Shown piece after piece: positions 10,671 through 20,215 of a DNA stretch of 36,946 bases. The first letter of the stretch is position 1, and each line of letters starts with the position of its first letter. Both the position numbers and the translations under genes were made by a program. The notes under the pieces were generated by a model. It was not told the origin of the DNA. It did not search any database and saw only the letters and a list, made by a program, of their open reading frames with translations. This stretch comes from Nemertoderma westbladi (Eukaryota; Xenacoelomorpha; Nemertodermatida; Nemertodermatidae), in contig JAUCBJ010006835.1 in the NCBI GenBank assembly GCA_032718475.1, forward strand, positions 1 to 36,946. The letters run 5' to 3'.

Positions 10671-11340
10671 GTACTGGAATTGTCCGGGTCCCAATTGTCC
10701 GTAAGGCCCCAATTCTGTATGGTAGTGGTCCATATTTGGGCATTATCGTCGATTAAACATTATACTAACTGCGACTCTTCAATTTTGTTACCGGCACTCT
10801 TTATGACACGTTCCTCCATATCAAACCCTCGACCGGGACTCTCTTCTACAGCAGATCCAGGACTGGTATAACGACGACTCTAAGTTAGTGAAACCATCCA
10901 CAACCCCTTAGAGAACCCACTCGCGGACCTCACAGTTTGTTGATAGGCCTACTGAGCTTTTCATTCAATATACAATAACTATAATAGATTAAACACTTTA
11001 TTAATAGTATCAGAAACGAGCAGGTTTGTTAAAGTGGCAGGTCATTATATTCAAAACATTAAATGAGAGTCAAGAGCCTAGGTCCCAGCAGTTAGTTGTA
11101 TGCTGTCGGTTGTCTGCTGTGAGTTGTCTAGCTGCTGTTGGTTGTCAACCTGAAAAAAGTATATTACTGTAGCTACTGTACCAGTATCAGAATATAGAAT
11201 GCACATTCAAATGCATCAAATGGCATTCTTATATTAGTTAGTGTTACGTTCCTTTTTACAGTATGATCTGTGGCTAATTTAATTATGCACAGTATTTACT
11301 ATAACTACTGTACTATCCCACAGACTTGAAAGAACTGTTC
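10671..11340. other. Gene-free spacer
   Basis: No clear continuation of the reverse transcriptase and no other recognised content. Short GTTGTC/GCTGTC words recur around 11085-11145. Confidence 0.35.
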
Positions 11341-11344
11341 ACTC

Positions 11345-11860
11345 ATGTTGGTATTGGTATTGATTTATTGGTGCTCAAAGTATAACATTACAATGAACAA
11401 TAAAGAAACACAATTAAATAAAGACAAACATAGATGACATTACATACATACATACACATGCCATAGATTTGCAGAAATAATTTGGTGCTATAAAAACGGT
11501 ATTATTACTAAAGTTAGGCCCTATTATTTAAGATACATTGTGCACCGGGGATAGCCTCTTTAAGGCGAACCTTGTTTCCGAGAAGGTCCCCGTTGTTTGT
11601 TCCAAAGATAAAAGTACAGTATTTACAATATGGTTCAAGAGGTTCAGCATACTGGAACCCAATCAAATACTAAAAACACATTTTCCAGAGGTAGTTCCTT
11701 GTCCAGACCACCGGTGTAAACATACTTAAAGGATTAAAGGCGGGTATCAGATCTGTGGGTGGTCAAGATTGAGTTTATTGCCAATATTTCGGCCCAAACA
11801 TGAAATTATATTGAAACAATATAACAACAAACACCCAACAGGCAGCTCGGTAATGCCCTA
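11345..11860 (-). mobile_element. LINE 3'-end relics (CR1/L2-like), minus strand
   Basis: On the minus strand the segment ends GAGCACCAATAAATCAATAC followed by CAATACCAA, a 3' end with a short (AATACC)-type tail of the sort seen in CR1/L2-group LINEs. Upstream lies AAAGAGGCTATCCCCGGTGC. A second end-like sequence, CCGAAATATTGGCAATAAAC then TCAATCTTGA, lies at about 11760-11795, so two nested or tandem insertions are likely. No intact coding frame remains. The assignment rests on the tail style only. Confidence 0.4.
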
Positions 11861-12471
11861 ACTACTAAAAACTAAACACTAGGCCTACGTACCTAACAGC
11901 ACTACTACTGTACAGCTGTATAACAGTATAACTACTCCACTACTGCACCAACAGTCTGATAGTACTGGTACTGGATGGGTCCAGTGGTTCAACATATAGC
12001 CCGTCGGCTACGCGTAGAACAAATATTTTATAATACAGTATGTTACATATTATACAAATTATAAGTATAAGAACCCAGTTAGAATCCTACAAATATTTTA
12101 TAACCAGAAAATAAATGAGTTTTACCATCCTCTATTATATGTTATGTTATATTGTCTATTACATATTAAGTGTAGGGTGTTCGTGAGTAATGAGATTTTT
12201 TTCTGCAATTTTTCTATCAGTCCAGTCCTTATAGGTAAAAAGTAAGTAAAGTAACTAGTACATTTACTGCGGCCGGGGTGTGCGTCTAGAAAGTGTTCGC
12301 CGATGGATTCTTCCGCCGATGGATTCTTTCCTGTTGGCATTCCTAGCACGCAATCTACAGTAGATTATAGTAAAATTCATTAGTTCAAATTTGGAATAAA
12401 ACATTTAATTGCGAAATTTATCTATCTGATAACTATTTAAGCACAATTTACGTACATTTAATATTGACTTG

Positions 12472-12615
12472 CGGCGAGGTGTCCGATAATTTGCCGCGGA
12501 ATGACATTCGCGGTGAGACACCTCGCAGCAAAACACCTCGCAGCAAAACACCTCGCCGCACATTATCTGCGGCGAGGTGACCTGCGGCGAAGTGGCAGTG
12601 CGGCGAGGTGACCAG
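12472..12615. repeat. Cluster of TGCGGCGAGGTG words in both orientations
   Basis: About eight copies of a (T)GCGGCGAGGTG word or its complement CACCTCGC(C/A)GCA lie within 145 bases: three left-reading in the middle (12520-12560) and others right-reading on both sides. GC content jumps well above the flanks. It is compatible with the end of a mobile element carrying subterminal repeats. No gene. Confidence 0.65.
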
Positions 12616-12681
12616 CACCCCATTTTCAACATGACTTAATGGAAATTAATTATTTTATAGTATAAGATATAAGTAATTGTA

Positions 12682-12912
12682 CTTAAAAATTATACAGCTG
12701 TAATCCCAATACCACATTCCATTATAGTTTTTAATTAGTCTCAAGTGCTTTGCTTTTAAGAAATGTGTTATTAATTTATCTAAACGTAATTAAGTTCTTA
12801 AAAATTATACAGCTGTAATCCCAATACCACATTCCATTATAGTTTTTAATTAGTTCAAGTGCTTTATTGCTTTAAGAAATGTGTTTTTAATTTATCTAAA
12901 CGTAATTAAGTT
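12682..12912 (+). repeat. 115-bp tandem duplication
   Basis: Two head-to-tail copies (about 12682-12795 and 12796-12912) share CTTAAAAATTATACAGCTGT through TTTATCTAAACGTAATTAAG. They differ by small indels (TCTCAAG/TTCAAG, GCTTTGCTTTT/GCTTTATTGCTTT). Confidence 0.9.
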
Positions 12913-13664
12913 ATCAAAATGCATCTCGTCGTCACTCTATACTTCCAGCTCCGTCATTCCTTGGCAGGCTTGCTATTAGTGCTGTATTGCCTAGCCAAGC
13001 TGCTGCTTGCGCTGGGAACCAGTCCAACCACCCCAGCAGTCAGCACTACTTGGCAATGGGTAATTAATTACATCTATAGCATTTAGGACATAGGCACTAG
13101 TGCAGTAGTGTAAGACTAATAAGCCAGGTGGCTTATTATTTGTCTCGCAAAATGATTGGCTGAGTTTTTTAATCGTGATTCTTAAAATAATACCTAAATG
13201 CTAAATGATTTCGTTGAGGTGTTGACGTGATAAATCAATATTTCAGTATCAATACTATCAGCATAAGGCTGTAAGGTAAGTTTTAATATTTCTTACAAAT
13301 TGGGTCGCCTCTATGCCTACTGTAAGATTCAAAATTTCCTGTTAATACCTCATTAATGGCCTTTCATTAATCCTCTCGTGTGCGCATTATGGCAATGCTT
13401 TGCAAACTTTGTATCTAAGAGACTTCTCGTACTACATTATGATAATGACAACTCTCCGAAAGTGCAAAGCGATCTCTGTTTATATTCGAAATGGAAATCA
13501 GATTACTCGACGCGTTGAAACCTTTCACGGACACCATAAAAGTGCCACTGTGTAGTTGCTAAATCCTTTGCCTGATAATCTCCTGTGCGCCTTTGGGTTG
13601 GGGTGTTGCAGATTAAGAGGTGGGCTGAAGGGGGAACTTTCCTCTCTTCTTTCATTTATTCTTA

Positions 13665-13775
13665 TTGGCGGTTTGGTTAAATTTCTTAAATATCGATTTT
13701 TGTGATATAATTGCTCAATTTTAATCTGATAACTGAGCCTCGTGCTGCGAGAAGGCCCCACGAACGTGTTGTTGT
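13665..13775 (+). repeat. Dispersed repeat X in the KICS2 upstream region
   Basis: It reads GTTAAATTTCTTAAATAT, then GATAACTGAGCCTCGTGCTG and CGAGAAGGCCCCACGAACGT. Related copies are at 17635-17757 (+), 2818-2925 (-) and about 7982-8015 (-). It ends about 63 bases before the KICS2 start codon, so it must form part of that gene's promoter or 5' leader unless transcription starts very close to the ATG. Confidence 0.7.
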
Positions 13776-13837
13776 TACATACTATATCTGTTATGACAGT
13801 ATGATAAGTAGGCCCTACTGAAGTAGGTCTGTGAAAT

Positions 13838-15187
13838 ATGGCTAGCGGCACTGCTTCCAACAACCAATTCCAACTGTACTCTCGGAAAGGTTTCGACGAA
13901 GAGCAACGAATCCTCGAGTCTTACTTCCAGACGATAAGTCAATTCGGTTACGAGCGAGCGAAGGAATCAATAGAACGAGAGAGACTCGAACCTACCTCGA
14001 AATCCACCGTCTGGAACGCCCTGTTGCCGTTGTTACTCGGACTATCTACCGCCGAGAAACAATACTCCAACATCGGCTTCTTCGAGCAAAAATGGTTCGC
14101 TTCGAAAAAGGACAGCCTCAAATTGATTTATACGAACTTATCGAAGGAGTTATCGAATATTGTGGATTCGGTTCCGATGCCCCCAAAAGGCGGGAAATCG
14201 TCGAGTAAAAGCGACGAGGCGGATTCGCTCAGCTCCAGTCTGGACCGACTGCTGGCCCACGTGTGCATTCAGCTAGTGCAGTACATAGCCGGCAAACAGG
14301 ATACCATAGAGGTCTATATAAAACTCCAGTCTGCCGGGGCCAGCGCCACCAAGTCCCCCATCCCTTGGGGCGACCTTGTACTGCTGGTTGACAACCACGC
14401 GCGTCGCTACTCAAAGGCTTTCCATCACCCGCTACTGGCCCCGGTACGGACCACCTTCACGGCCGAGGTCGACTGTCTGGAGGCCCTACTGCGCGCCCAG
14501 ATGGAGCTGTCCGCTTGGCGATTCCTACCCTCGTTGCTACGGTTGCAGGAGAGCCAATCGAAACTCGATGTACTCTCCTCCCACTTACTAACTAAAGATG
14601 GTAAAAAGAGTCGTCCCCCTGCGCTGTACCAATGGTACCACCGGTTTAAAATGGCCCTCCTCGCAAAGTTCAGTATTTATTTCTACCAGACTCTGTCTGA
14701 GCAGACAACCGCATCCGAAATGGCCAAACACTCCGCTAAAAACGTGCTGGACTTTCACGCCAAACTTACGGCTCTACAGAAACGCGCAGACAGCAGCTGT
14801 TTCGTGTGTCTGCTTCTTGCGGACGTACCGCGGTGGGCGGGGCACGGCTACCATCTCCCTGGCAACGAGACACCGGCGCTCACCGGCATGGATAAGTACC
14901 CGTGCGTGTTGTCCCTGCCCAGGGACACCCCGCAGGGACACTGGCCCAACGTGGTGTCCCTGCTCACCGATAAACGAAGCGAACTGTCCCGTTTGCAACT
15001 CGTCGAGTTCTACGATACCACCAAGAAGTGCAGTTACTACCTCACTAATATCGAGGATAAACTCCACTTATTGGTGGTCGTTGAGGCCAAGGTTAAGGAT
15101 TCTACTGTGTCATCCTCAATACAGGAAATAGCTAATCAATTACGGTTAAATAAATTGATCTCATGTCTTAAACTAACAACCAGATAA
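13838..15187 (+). CDS. KICS2: KICSTOR complex subunit 2 (C12orf66/DUF2003 family)
   Basis: The frame encodes 449 residues, close to the human length of about 445. In animals KICS2, with KPTN, ITFG2 and SZT2, forms KICSTOR, which holds GATOR1 on lysosomes so that amino-acid or glucose loss shuts off mTORC1. Recognisable family blocks are FASKKDSLKLIYTNL (87-101), YSKAFHHPLLAP (191-202), VDCLEALLRAQ (211-221), LLAKFSIYFYQTLSEQTTAS (274-293), GHGYHLP (334-340) and HWPNVVSLLTDKRSEL (367-382). The N-terminal half is helical. A Ser/Lys-rich linker lies at about 114-134. ATG 13838 has A at -3 and G at +4, and begins about where the human protein does. The whole frame is in one exon with no stop or frameshift. 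The middle of the gene (14200-15000) is clearly more GC-rich than its surroundings. I am confident of the family; function in this species is inferred. Confidence 0.96.
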   Translation: MASGTASNNQFQLYSRKGFDEEQRILESYFQTISQFGYERAKESIERERLEPTSKSTVWNALLPLLLGLSTAEKQYSNIGFFEQKWFASKKDSLKLIYTNLSKELSNIVDSVPMPPKGGKSSSKSDEADSLSSSLDRLLAHVCIQLVQYIAGKQDTIEVYIKLQSAGASATKSPIPWGDLVLLVDNHARRYSKAFHHPLLAPVRTTFTAEVDCLEALLRAQMELSAWRFLPSLLRLQESQSKLDVLSSHLLTKDGKKSRPPALYQWYHRFKMALLAKFSIYFYQTLSEQTTASEMAKHSAKNVLDFHAKLTALQKRADSSCFVCLLLADVPRWAGHGYHLPGNETPALTGMDKYPCVLSLPRDTPQGHWPNVVSLLTDKRSELSRLQLVEFYDTTKKCSYYLTNIEDKLHLLVVVEAKVKDSTVSSSIQEIANQLRLNKLISCLKLTTR

Positions 15188-15256
15188 ACACTATTTAATC
15201 GTTTATGAATTATATTTAAATCGTCAAGTAATTTTATAAACTAACTGTAGAGTTCG

Positions 15257-15262
15257 AATAAA
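15257..15262 (+). terminator. Polyadenylation signal of KICS2
   Basis: AATAAA 70 bases after the stop codon, followed by TTATATTCTTTTATAATC, a T-rich downstream element. The 3' UTR would be about 90-100 bases, ending just before the mobile element at 15312. Confidence 0.55.
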
Positions 15263-15311
15263 ATTATATTCTTTTATAATCTTTTATAAATTTAAAATGC
15301 AGAAAAAAATA

Positions 15312-15775
15312 TACACCATGTCCTTGAATATAGTGTCGTTATTCAGGTACCCCCTGCCCCCCCCCCCCAAAAAAAAAAAAAAAATTTCCTAATAATATGC
15401 TATAGGCCTATGCTAATATAATTTCCAAATAATATGTAAAAATATTTGAATTTGGTTGGGAAATAGCTGAGATGGAGTGGAAGCAATACATGCAACATTT
15501 GAACGCCCATATCTCAGCTATTTTTCAACGAAATTAATATTGTGTTACATATTTGGAATCCTTGCATGGCCAGCTTTCCATTGTTACCAACAAACAGCTA
15601 TAAGGTAGAAGAATAACTGCGGTGTAACTGGTGTAATATCTTTTTCAAACGCTTGTAACGAAAGAATGAAAGCGAAGATATAAATTCTGACGATGGTGAA
15701 ACTATCTCTGTGGGGGGGGGGGGGGGGGGGGGGCAGTTACCTGAATAACGACACTATATTCCGGGGCATGGTGTA
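15312..15775. mobile_element. MITE-like element with ~55-bp inverted ends and C/G homopolymers
   Basis: The left end is TACACCATGTCC...AATATAGTGTCGTTATTCAG; the right end is its reverse complement (CTGAATAACGACACTATATT ... GGGGCATGGTGTA). Inside each end sits a homopolymer: C then A at about 15352-15384, and G at 15711-15733. The interior has a smaller inverted pair (GAAATAGCTGAGAT / ATATCTCAGCTATTT). No coding frame. It starts about 50 bases past the KICS2 poly-A signal. Confidence 0.8.
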
Positions 15776-16074
15776 CGTTAGTATTTTTATTGAGCAGATT
15801 TTGGCTCACTTCTGAGGTGTTTTATATGGGGGGGGGGGGGGTCATGGTTACGTTTTGGTAGTCATTTTGTCATTTTGAAATCAATTCCATTGAAATTGTT
15901 TCAGACATTGGTTTACACGTAATGACCAATAAAACTTCTACCTGTAGACAGAATTTTGAAAGTTTGTTCAGTAAGTGTAATTTTAACCAAATTTTGACTA
16001 ATTAATTAACTAACTATTTTTATCTTAAAATTATGTCTAGAAGTTTTGTTAGTTTCAAAAATGACGGAGAATTA
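15776..16074. other. Spacer with G14 tract
   Basis: A poly-G run lies at about 15827-15840. Nothing else was recognised. Confidence 0.4.
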
Positions 16075-16490
16075 ACATTTTAGATGACGTAAAAAACGAG
16101 AATTTACAAGTAAAATCCATTTGAAGTTTAAACCTTCTCGCGCAAAGGTGTCTGACTCTATTTTACCGGCATAAATATACTGAAATTAAAATAGTAAAGA
16201 AGCACACTGATACTGGGGTTTTCGAGGTCGGTGATTTCGTTTCTGGCATAATTTTCATGTTTCGATAAATCTAACCTGCCTTGCCTATCTAACGTTTTGT
16301 CGGAAAATCTGTCTGTCTGTTGGTTGGTCCGTCAAAATATAACACTAAAAATATAACAAATATAAAAACAATACTTTTAATAAGTATTGCCTACAACTAA
16401 CCGTACTAGTATGTTTTGGAGGAAATATATCCCAGTTGGTGAGCTTTTTACTCGAATATATATGTTCTAGATATTTCTTTCAACCATAAA
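16075..16490 (+). repeat. Dispersed repeat Y, copy 1
   Basis: It shares ordered blocks with 17285-17875: GACGTAAAAAACGAGAA, AACCTTCTCGCGCAAA, GGGGTTTTCGAGGTCGGTGA, TGTCGGAAAATCTGTCTGTC, TTTTAATAAGTATTGCC, GATGTTTTGGAGGAAAT-like and CTCGAATATATATGTTCTAG. Copies 1 and 2 are in direct orientation and bracket the open frame at 16471-17061. Confidence 0.75.
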
Positions 16491-17061
16491 AAATGATGAA
16501 TGTAGATTTGTCGGTAAGGCGCCGGATAGATATTGCTCTTCTTGTGGACAAGCAACCACCATCATCAACACCAACCTGGAAGATTCTGTGACAGTGGAAA
16601 CGGAACCATCAACCAATAGGCAAGGGTTGTTGCGTGAGCTTCAAAATACATTTGCTCCATATTCTCCGGCGGCAAATAGACCCTTTCAAACCTTGTCAGG
16701 TATGAGCGGCCAATCTATTGGCATAGTGGGTACTAGTACAGTTCGTAGTCACAATCGGAATGTCAGTATGAGTCTTCCGAGTCTTAGAACACCGAGGGGT
16801 CGGTCTCAAATTATTAACCACAGTAAGCCGTTGATCGTACTTCGAGAGTTTAATCCTGTAGAAAAACGGATTCTAAGAAAAGACTCCACAATAAAACATT
16901 ATGCGCTGTCATTCGAAAAATACGACAGTGATGCAGTCATCAAATCAAAGGTCGTAGCTTGTTTAGAGACGTATCCAGCATGCAATACAAATTTCAAATT
17001 TGTTAAGCTCGTTAGCAAGATTGTTCAACCAATATCCCGTAGAAAATTATTTAAAATTTGA
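16471..17061 (+). CDS. Possible exon ending a zinc-ribbon, protein unknown
   Basis: The frame is open for 196 codons from just after TAG (16468-16470) to TGA at 17059. It has no ATG near its 5' end, so it would have to be an exon or a fragment. Near the start it reads CRFVGKAPDRYCSSCGQ, the style of a zinc-ribbon whose first knuckle would lie upstream. A Ser/Thr/Arg/Pro-rich stretch follows. The last ~75 residues (KPLIVLREFNPVEKRILRKD onward) look globular, with alternating hydrophobics. The layout reminds me of the N-terminal exon of HECT-domain G2E3-like proteins that are expanded in fish and marine invertebrates, but I see no HECT domain here and the link is weak. It lies between two direct copies of repeat Y, so it may be cargo of, or the coding part of, a mobile element. 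Acceptor candidates are TTCTAG at 16470 and TGTAG at 16505. Confidence 0.4.
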   Translation: MFLSTIKNDECRFVGKAPDRYCSSCGQATTIINTNLEDSVTVETEPSTNRQGLLRELQNTFAPYSPAANRPFQTLSGMSGQSIGIVGTSTVRSHNRNVSMSLPSLRTPRGRSQIINHSKPLIVLREFNPVEKRILRKDSTIKHYALSFEKYDSDAVIKSKVVACLETYPACNTNFKFVKLVSKIVQPISRRKLFKI

Positions 17062-17284
17062 TGAAATTTAAATTATCTAAAAGTTGGTACCCGGTGTTAT
17101 TTTTTGTGCTCTTTCTATTTTGGACTGTGTTCGATTGTGTTCGGCAGTTTTTGGAGTGTGTGTGTTTTGGGGTGTGTGTGTGGGTGTGTTCGGTCGTGTT
17201 GCTATTTAAATACCTTCCGTCAATACGTGAAGACCATTGGCTAAAAATTTCTAACAAATTGATTAAAGGAGATCTACATTTTGA

Positions 17285-17885
17285 GTGGCGTAAAAAACGA
17301 GAAATAAAATTTAAAGGTAAAATAATGCATTGAACTACATAAACCTTCCCGCGCAAATCTCACTGAATGTTATAATTAAAATTGTAATTAATTACTTATT
17401 TATTAAGGAGCGCACTGATGGAATTTGCGCTACGGGGGATTTCGAGGTCAGTGATTTTGTTTCTCGTATAATCTAAATTGCCTATCTGACTTTATGTCGG
17501 AATATCTGTCTGTTTGTTGGTTTGTCTGTCAAAATCTAATAAAACAAACGATTTAGCTAAATTGTCACTATGGGCCCCTCTTAAGTAATAAAGCCGCTAT
17601 GCTACTGTCTGTGGAAGAACTGGTTCCCTTTCTTTGATTAATTGGCGCCTTTGTTAAATTTCTTGAATATACTGTAGATTTCGTAATAGAATCGCAACAT
17701 TTTGATTTGTGTCTCATAACTAAGCCTCGTGCTGCGCGAAGGCCCCGCGGACGTGAAACACAAATTTGTGTTTTAATAAGTATTGCCAACAACTAACAGT
17801 ACTGTAGGATGTTTTGGAGGAAATTTCTCCCAGTTGGTGAACTTTTTGCTCGAATATGTTCTAGAGGTTTCTATCTTCAATCACA
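17285..17885 (+). repeat. Dispersed repeat Y, copy 2, with an insertion
   Basis: It has the same blocks as 16075-16490 in the same order, about 1.2 kb downstream. Between the TGTCTGTCAAAATCTAA block and the TTTTAATAAGTATTGCC block it carries about 220 extra bases (about 17545-17765) absent from copy 1. The extra segment includes a copy of repeat X (17635-17757). Confidence 0.75.
17635..17757 (+). repeat. Dispersed repeat X nested in repeat Y
   Basis: GTTAAATTTCTTGAATATAC, then CTCATAACTAAGCCTCGTGC and TGCGCGAAGGCCCCGCGGAC. It is the same family as 13665-13775. It is absent from repeat Y copy 1, so it was inserted after Y spread or was lost from copy 1. Confidence 0.7.
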
Positions 17886-18020
17886 AAAATCAATCAAATT
17901 ATATTTATTTAGCGCTAAAAACTTAAATTTAAAATTAGACTCTAAGCGCTGCAACTTTCGAGCTAACAATGACGTCATTACATAAAGTAGTTCATTAAAA
18001 AAAAATAAAAATACTAAAAC

Positions 18021-18573
18021 GAAGCAAGGCAGATTAAAATAGTTCGGTAAAGATAAGTAATATCTATTTACATCATTGTGTGGAAGCAAGGCAGATTAAA
18101 ATAGTTCGGTAAAGATAAGTAATATCTATTTACATCATTGTGTGGCAGCAAGGCAGATTAAAATAGTTCGGTAAAGATAAGTAATATCTATTTACATCAT
18201 TGTGTGGAAGCAAGGCAGATTAAAATAGTTCGGTAAAGATAAGTAATATCTATTTACATCATTGTGTGGAAGCAAGGCAGATTAAAATATTTCGGTAAAG
18301 ATAAGTAATATCTATTTACATCATTGTGTGGAAGCAAGGCAGATTAAAATAGTTCGGTAAAGATAAGTAATATCTATTTACATCATTGTGTGGAAGCAAG
18401 GTAGATTAAAATAGTTCGGTAAAGATAAGTAATATCTATTTACATCATTGTGTGGAAGCAAGGCAGATTAAAATAGTTCGGTAAAGATAAGTAATATCTA
18501 TTTACATCATTGTGTGGAAGCAAGGCAGATTAAAATAGTTCGGTAAAGATAAGTAATATCTATTTACATCATT
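18021..18573 (+). repeat. 62-bp satellite array, block 1 (~8.9 units)
   Basis: Unit of 62 bases: GTGTGGAAGCAAGGCAGATT, AAAATAGTTCGGTAAAGATA, AGTAATATCTATTTACATCA, TT. Copies are almost identical, with single-base variants (for example GGAAGC/GGCAGC, AATAGTT/AATATTT). It has no coding capacity. Confidence 0.97.
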
Positions 18574-18680
18574 TTTTTATTATTTAAAATTTAAAAATCT
18601 TCAAAATAAAATAATTATCAATTTATCACCAAACAGTTTTAATAAGTTACAGAAATAATATTAATTTATTAATATTAATT
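18574..18680. other. 107-bp AT-rich interruption of the satellite
   Basis: Unrelated AT-rich sequence between the two satellite blocks. It is bracketed by a 13-base direct repeat, TATTTACATCATT (18561-18573 and 18681-18693), which is part of the satellite unit. This fits either an insertion with target duplication or a block junction made by recombination. Confidence 0.8.
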
Positions 18681-19907
18681 TATTTACATCATTGTGTGGA
18701 AGCAAGGCAGATTAAAATAGTTCGGTAAAGATAAGTAATATCTATTTACATCATTGTGTGGAAGCAAGGCAGATTAAAATAGTTCGGTAAAGATAAGTAA
18801 TATCTATTTACATCATTGTGTGGAAGCAAGGCAGATTAAAATAGTTCGGTAAAGATAAGTAATATCTATTTACATCATTGTGTGGAAGCAAGGCAGATTA
18901 AAATAGTTCGGTAAAGATAAGTAATATATATTTACATCATTGTGTGGAAGCAAGGCAGATTAAAATAGTTCGGTAAAGATAAGTAATATCTATTTACATC
19001 ATTGTGTGGAAGCAAGGCAGATTAAAATAGTTCGGTAAAGATAAGTAATATCTATTTACATCATTGTGTGGAAGCAAGGCAGATTAAAATAGTTCGGTAA
19101 AGATAAGTAATATCCATTTACATCATTGTGTGGCAGCAAGGCAGATTAAAATAGTTCGGTAAAGATAAGTAATATCTATTTACATCATTGTGTGGAAGCA
19201 AGGCAGATTAAAATAGTTCGGTAAAGATAAGTAATATCTATTTACATCATTGTGTGGAAGCAAGGCAGATTAAAATAGTTCGGTAAAGATAAGTAATATC
19301 TATTTACATCATTGTGTGGAAGCAAGGCAGATTAAAATAGTTCGGTAAAGATAAGTAATATCTATTTACATCATTGTGTGGCAGCAAGGCAGATTAAAAT
19401 AGTTCGGTAAAGATAAGTAATATCTATTTACATCATTGTGTGGAAGCAAGGCAGATTAAAATAGTTCGGTAAAGATAAGTAATATCTATTTACATCATTG
19501 TGTGGAAGCAAGGCAGATTAAAATAGTTCGGTAAAGATAAGTAATATCTATTTACATCATTGTGTGGAAGCAAGGCAGATTAAAATAGTTCGGTAAAGAT
19601 AAGTAATATCTATTTACATCATTGTGTGGAAGCAAGGCAGATTAAAATAGTTCGGTAAAGATAAGTAATATCTATTTACATCATTGTGTGGCAGCAAGGC
19701 AGATTAAAATAGTTCGGTAAAGATAAGTAATATCTATTTACATCATTGTGTGGCAGCAAGGCAGATTAAAATAGTTCGGTAAAGATAAGTAATATCTATT
19801 TACATCATTGTGTGGAAGCAAGGCAGATTAAATTAGTTCGGTAAAGATAAGTAATATCTATTTACATTATTGTGTGGAAGCAAGGCAGATTAAAATAGTT
19901 CGGTAAA
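18681..19907 (+). repeat. 62-bp satellite array, block 2 (~19.8 units)
   Basis: It continues the same unit and orientation. The GGCAGC variant appears at about 19132, 19380, 19690 and 19752, spaced by multiples of 62 bases. Other variants are TATCCATT near 19113, ATATATA near 18925 and AATTAGTT near 19831. Decay is highest in the last unit, as expected at an array edge. Confidence 0.97.
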
Positions 19908-19971
19908 AATAATGTATAATGTAAATGAGAAGCTGTTGATTATAATTTACAATGTAACGCAATGATGACGC

Positions 19972-20215
19972 GTCCGTGAGGTCTTCGCAAACACGTAAGT
20001 CCAGCTGAAACTTTGGGTAGAGGTACAATTAGTGGACCCAGTCAATCGCCCACTAGCGGTCGACAGATGAACTATAAAAGTATGTGTGTGTAGAATGTCT
20101 AAACTTTTTATGGACTATCAGTAGGCATACATGTGTACGAAAATTTGTTTCCATTTCATCAAAGATTGGCCGACTTATTAACTTTCAAACATTTTCAACA
20201 ACGACTGACGGGTTC
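19972..20215 (+). repeat. Dispersed repeat Z, plus copy
   Basis: It is similar to the reverse complement of 31735-31975. Shared blocks are GTAGAATGTCTAAACTTTTT, TTTCCATTTCATCAAAGATT, CTAGCGGTCGACAGAT and the GTCCGTGAGGTCTTCGC-like start. The start resembles the core of repeat X (GCGCGAAGGCCCCACGAACG), so X and Z may share an end. Confidence 0.65.

Noticed and set aside
14229-15131. Other-frame and antisense open frames of 61-177 codons over KICS2
   Set aside because: They are shadows of the GC-rich KICS2 frame, which has clear family similarity.
18021-19907. CRISPR-like array
   Set aside because: The units are contiguous 62-bp tandem copies with no unique spacers, in animal DNA.
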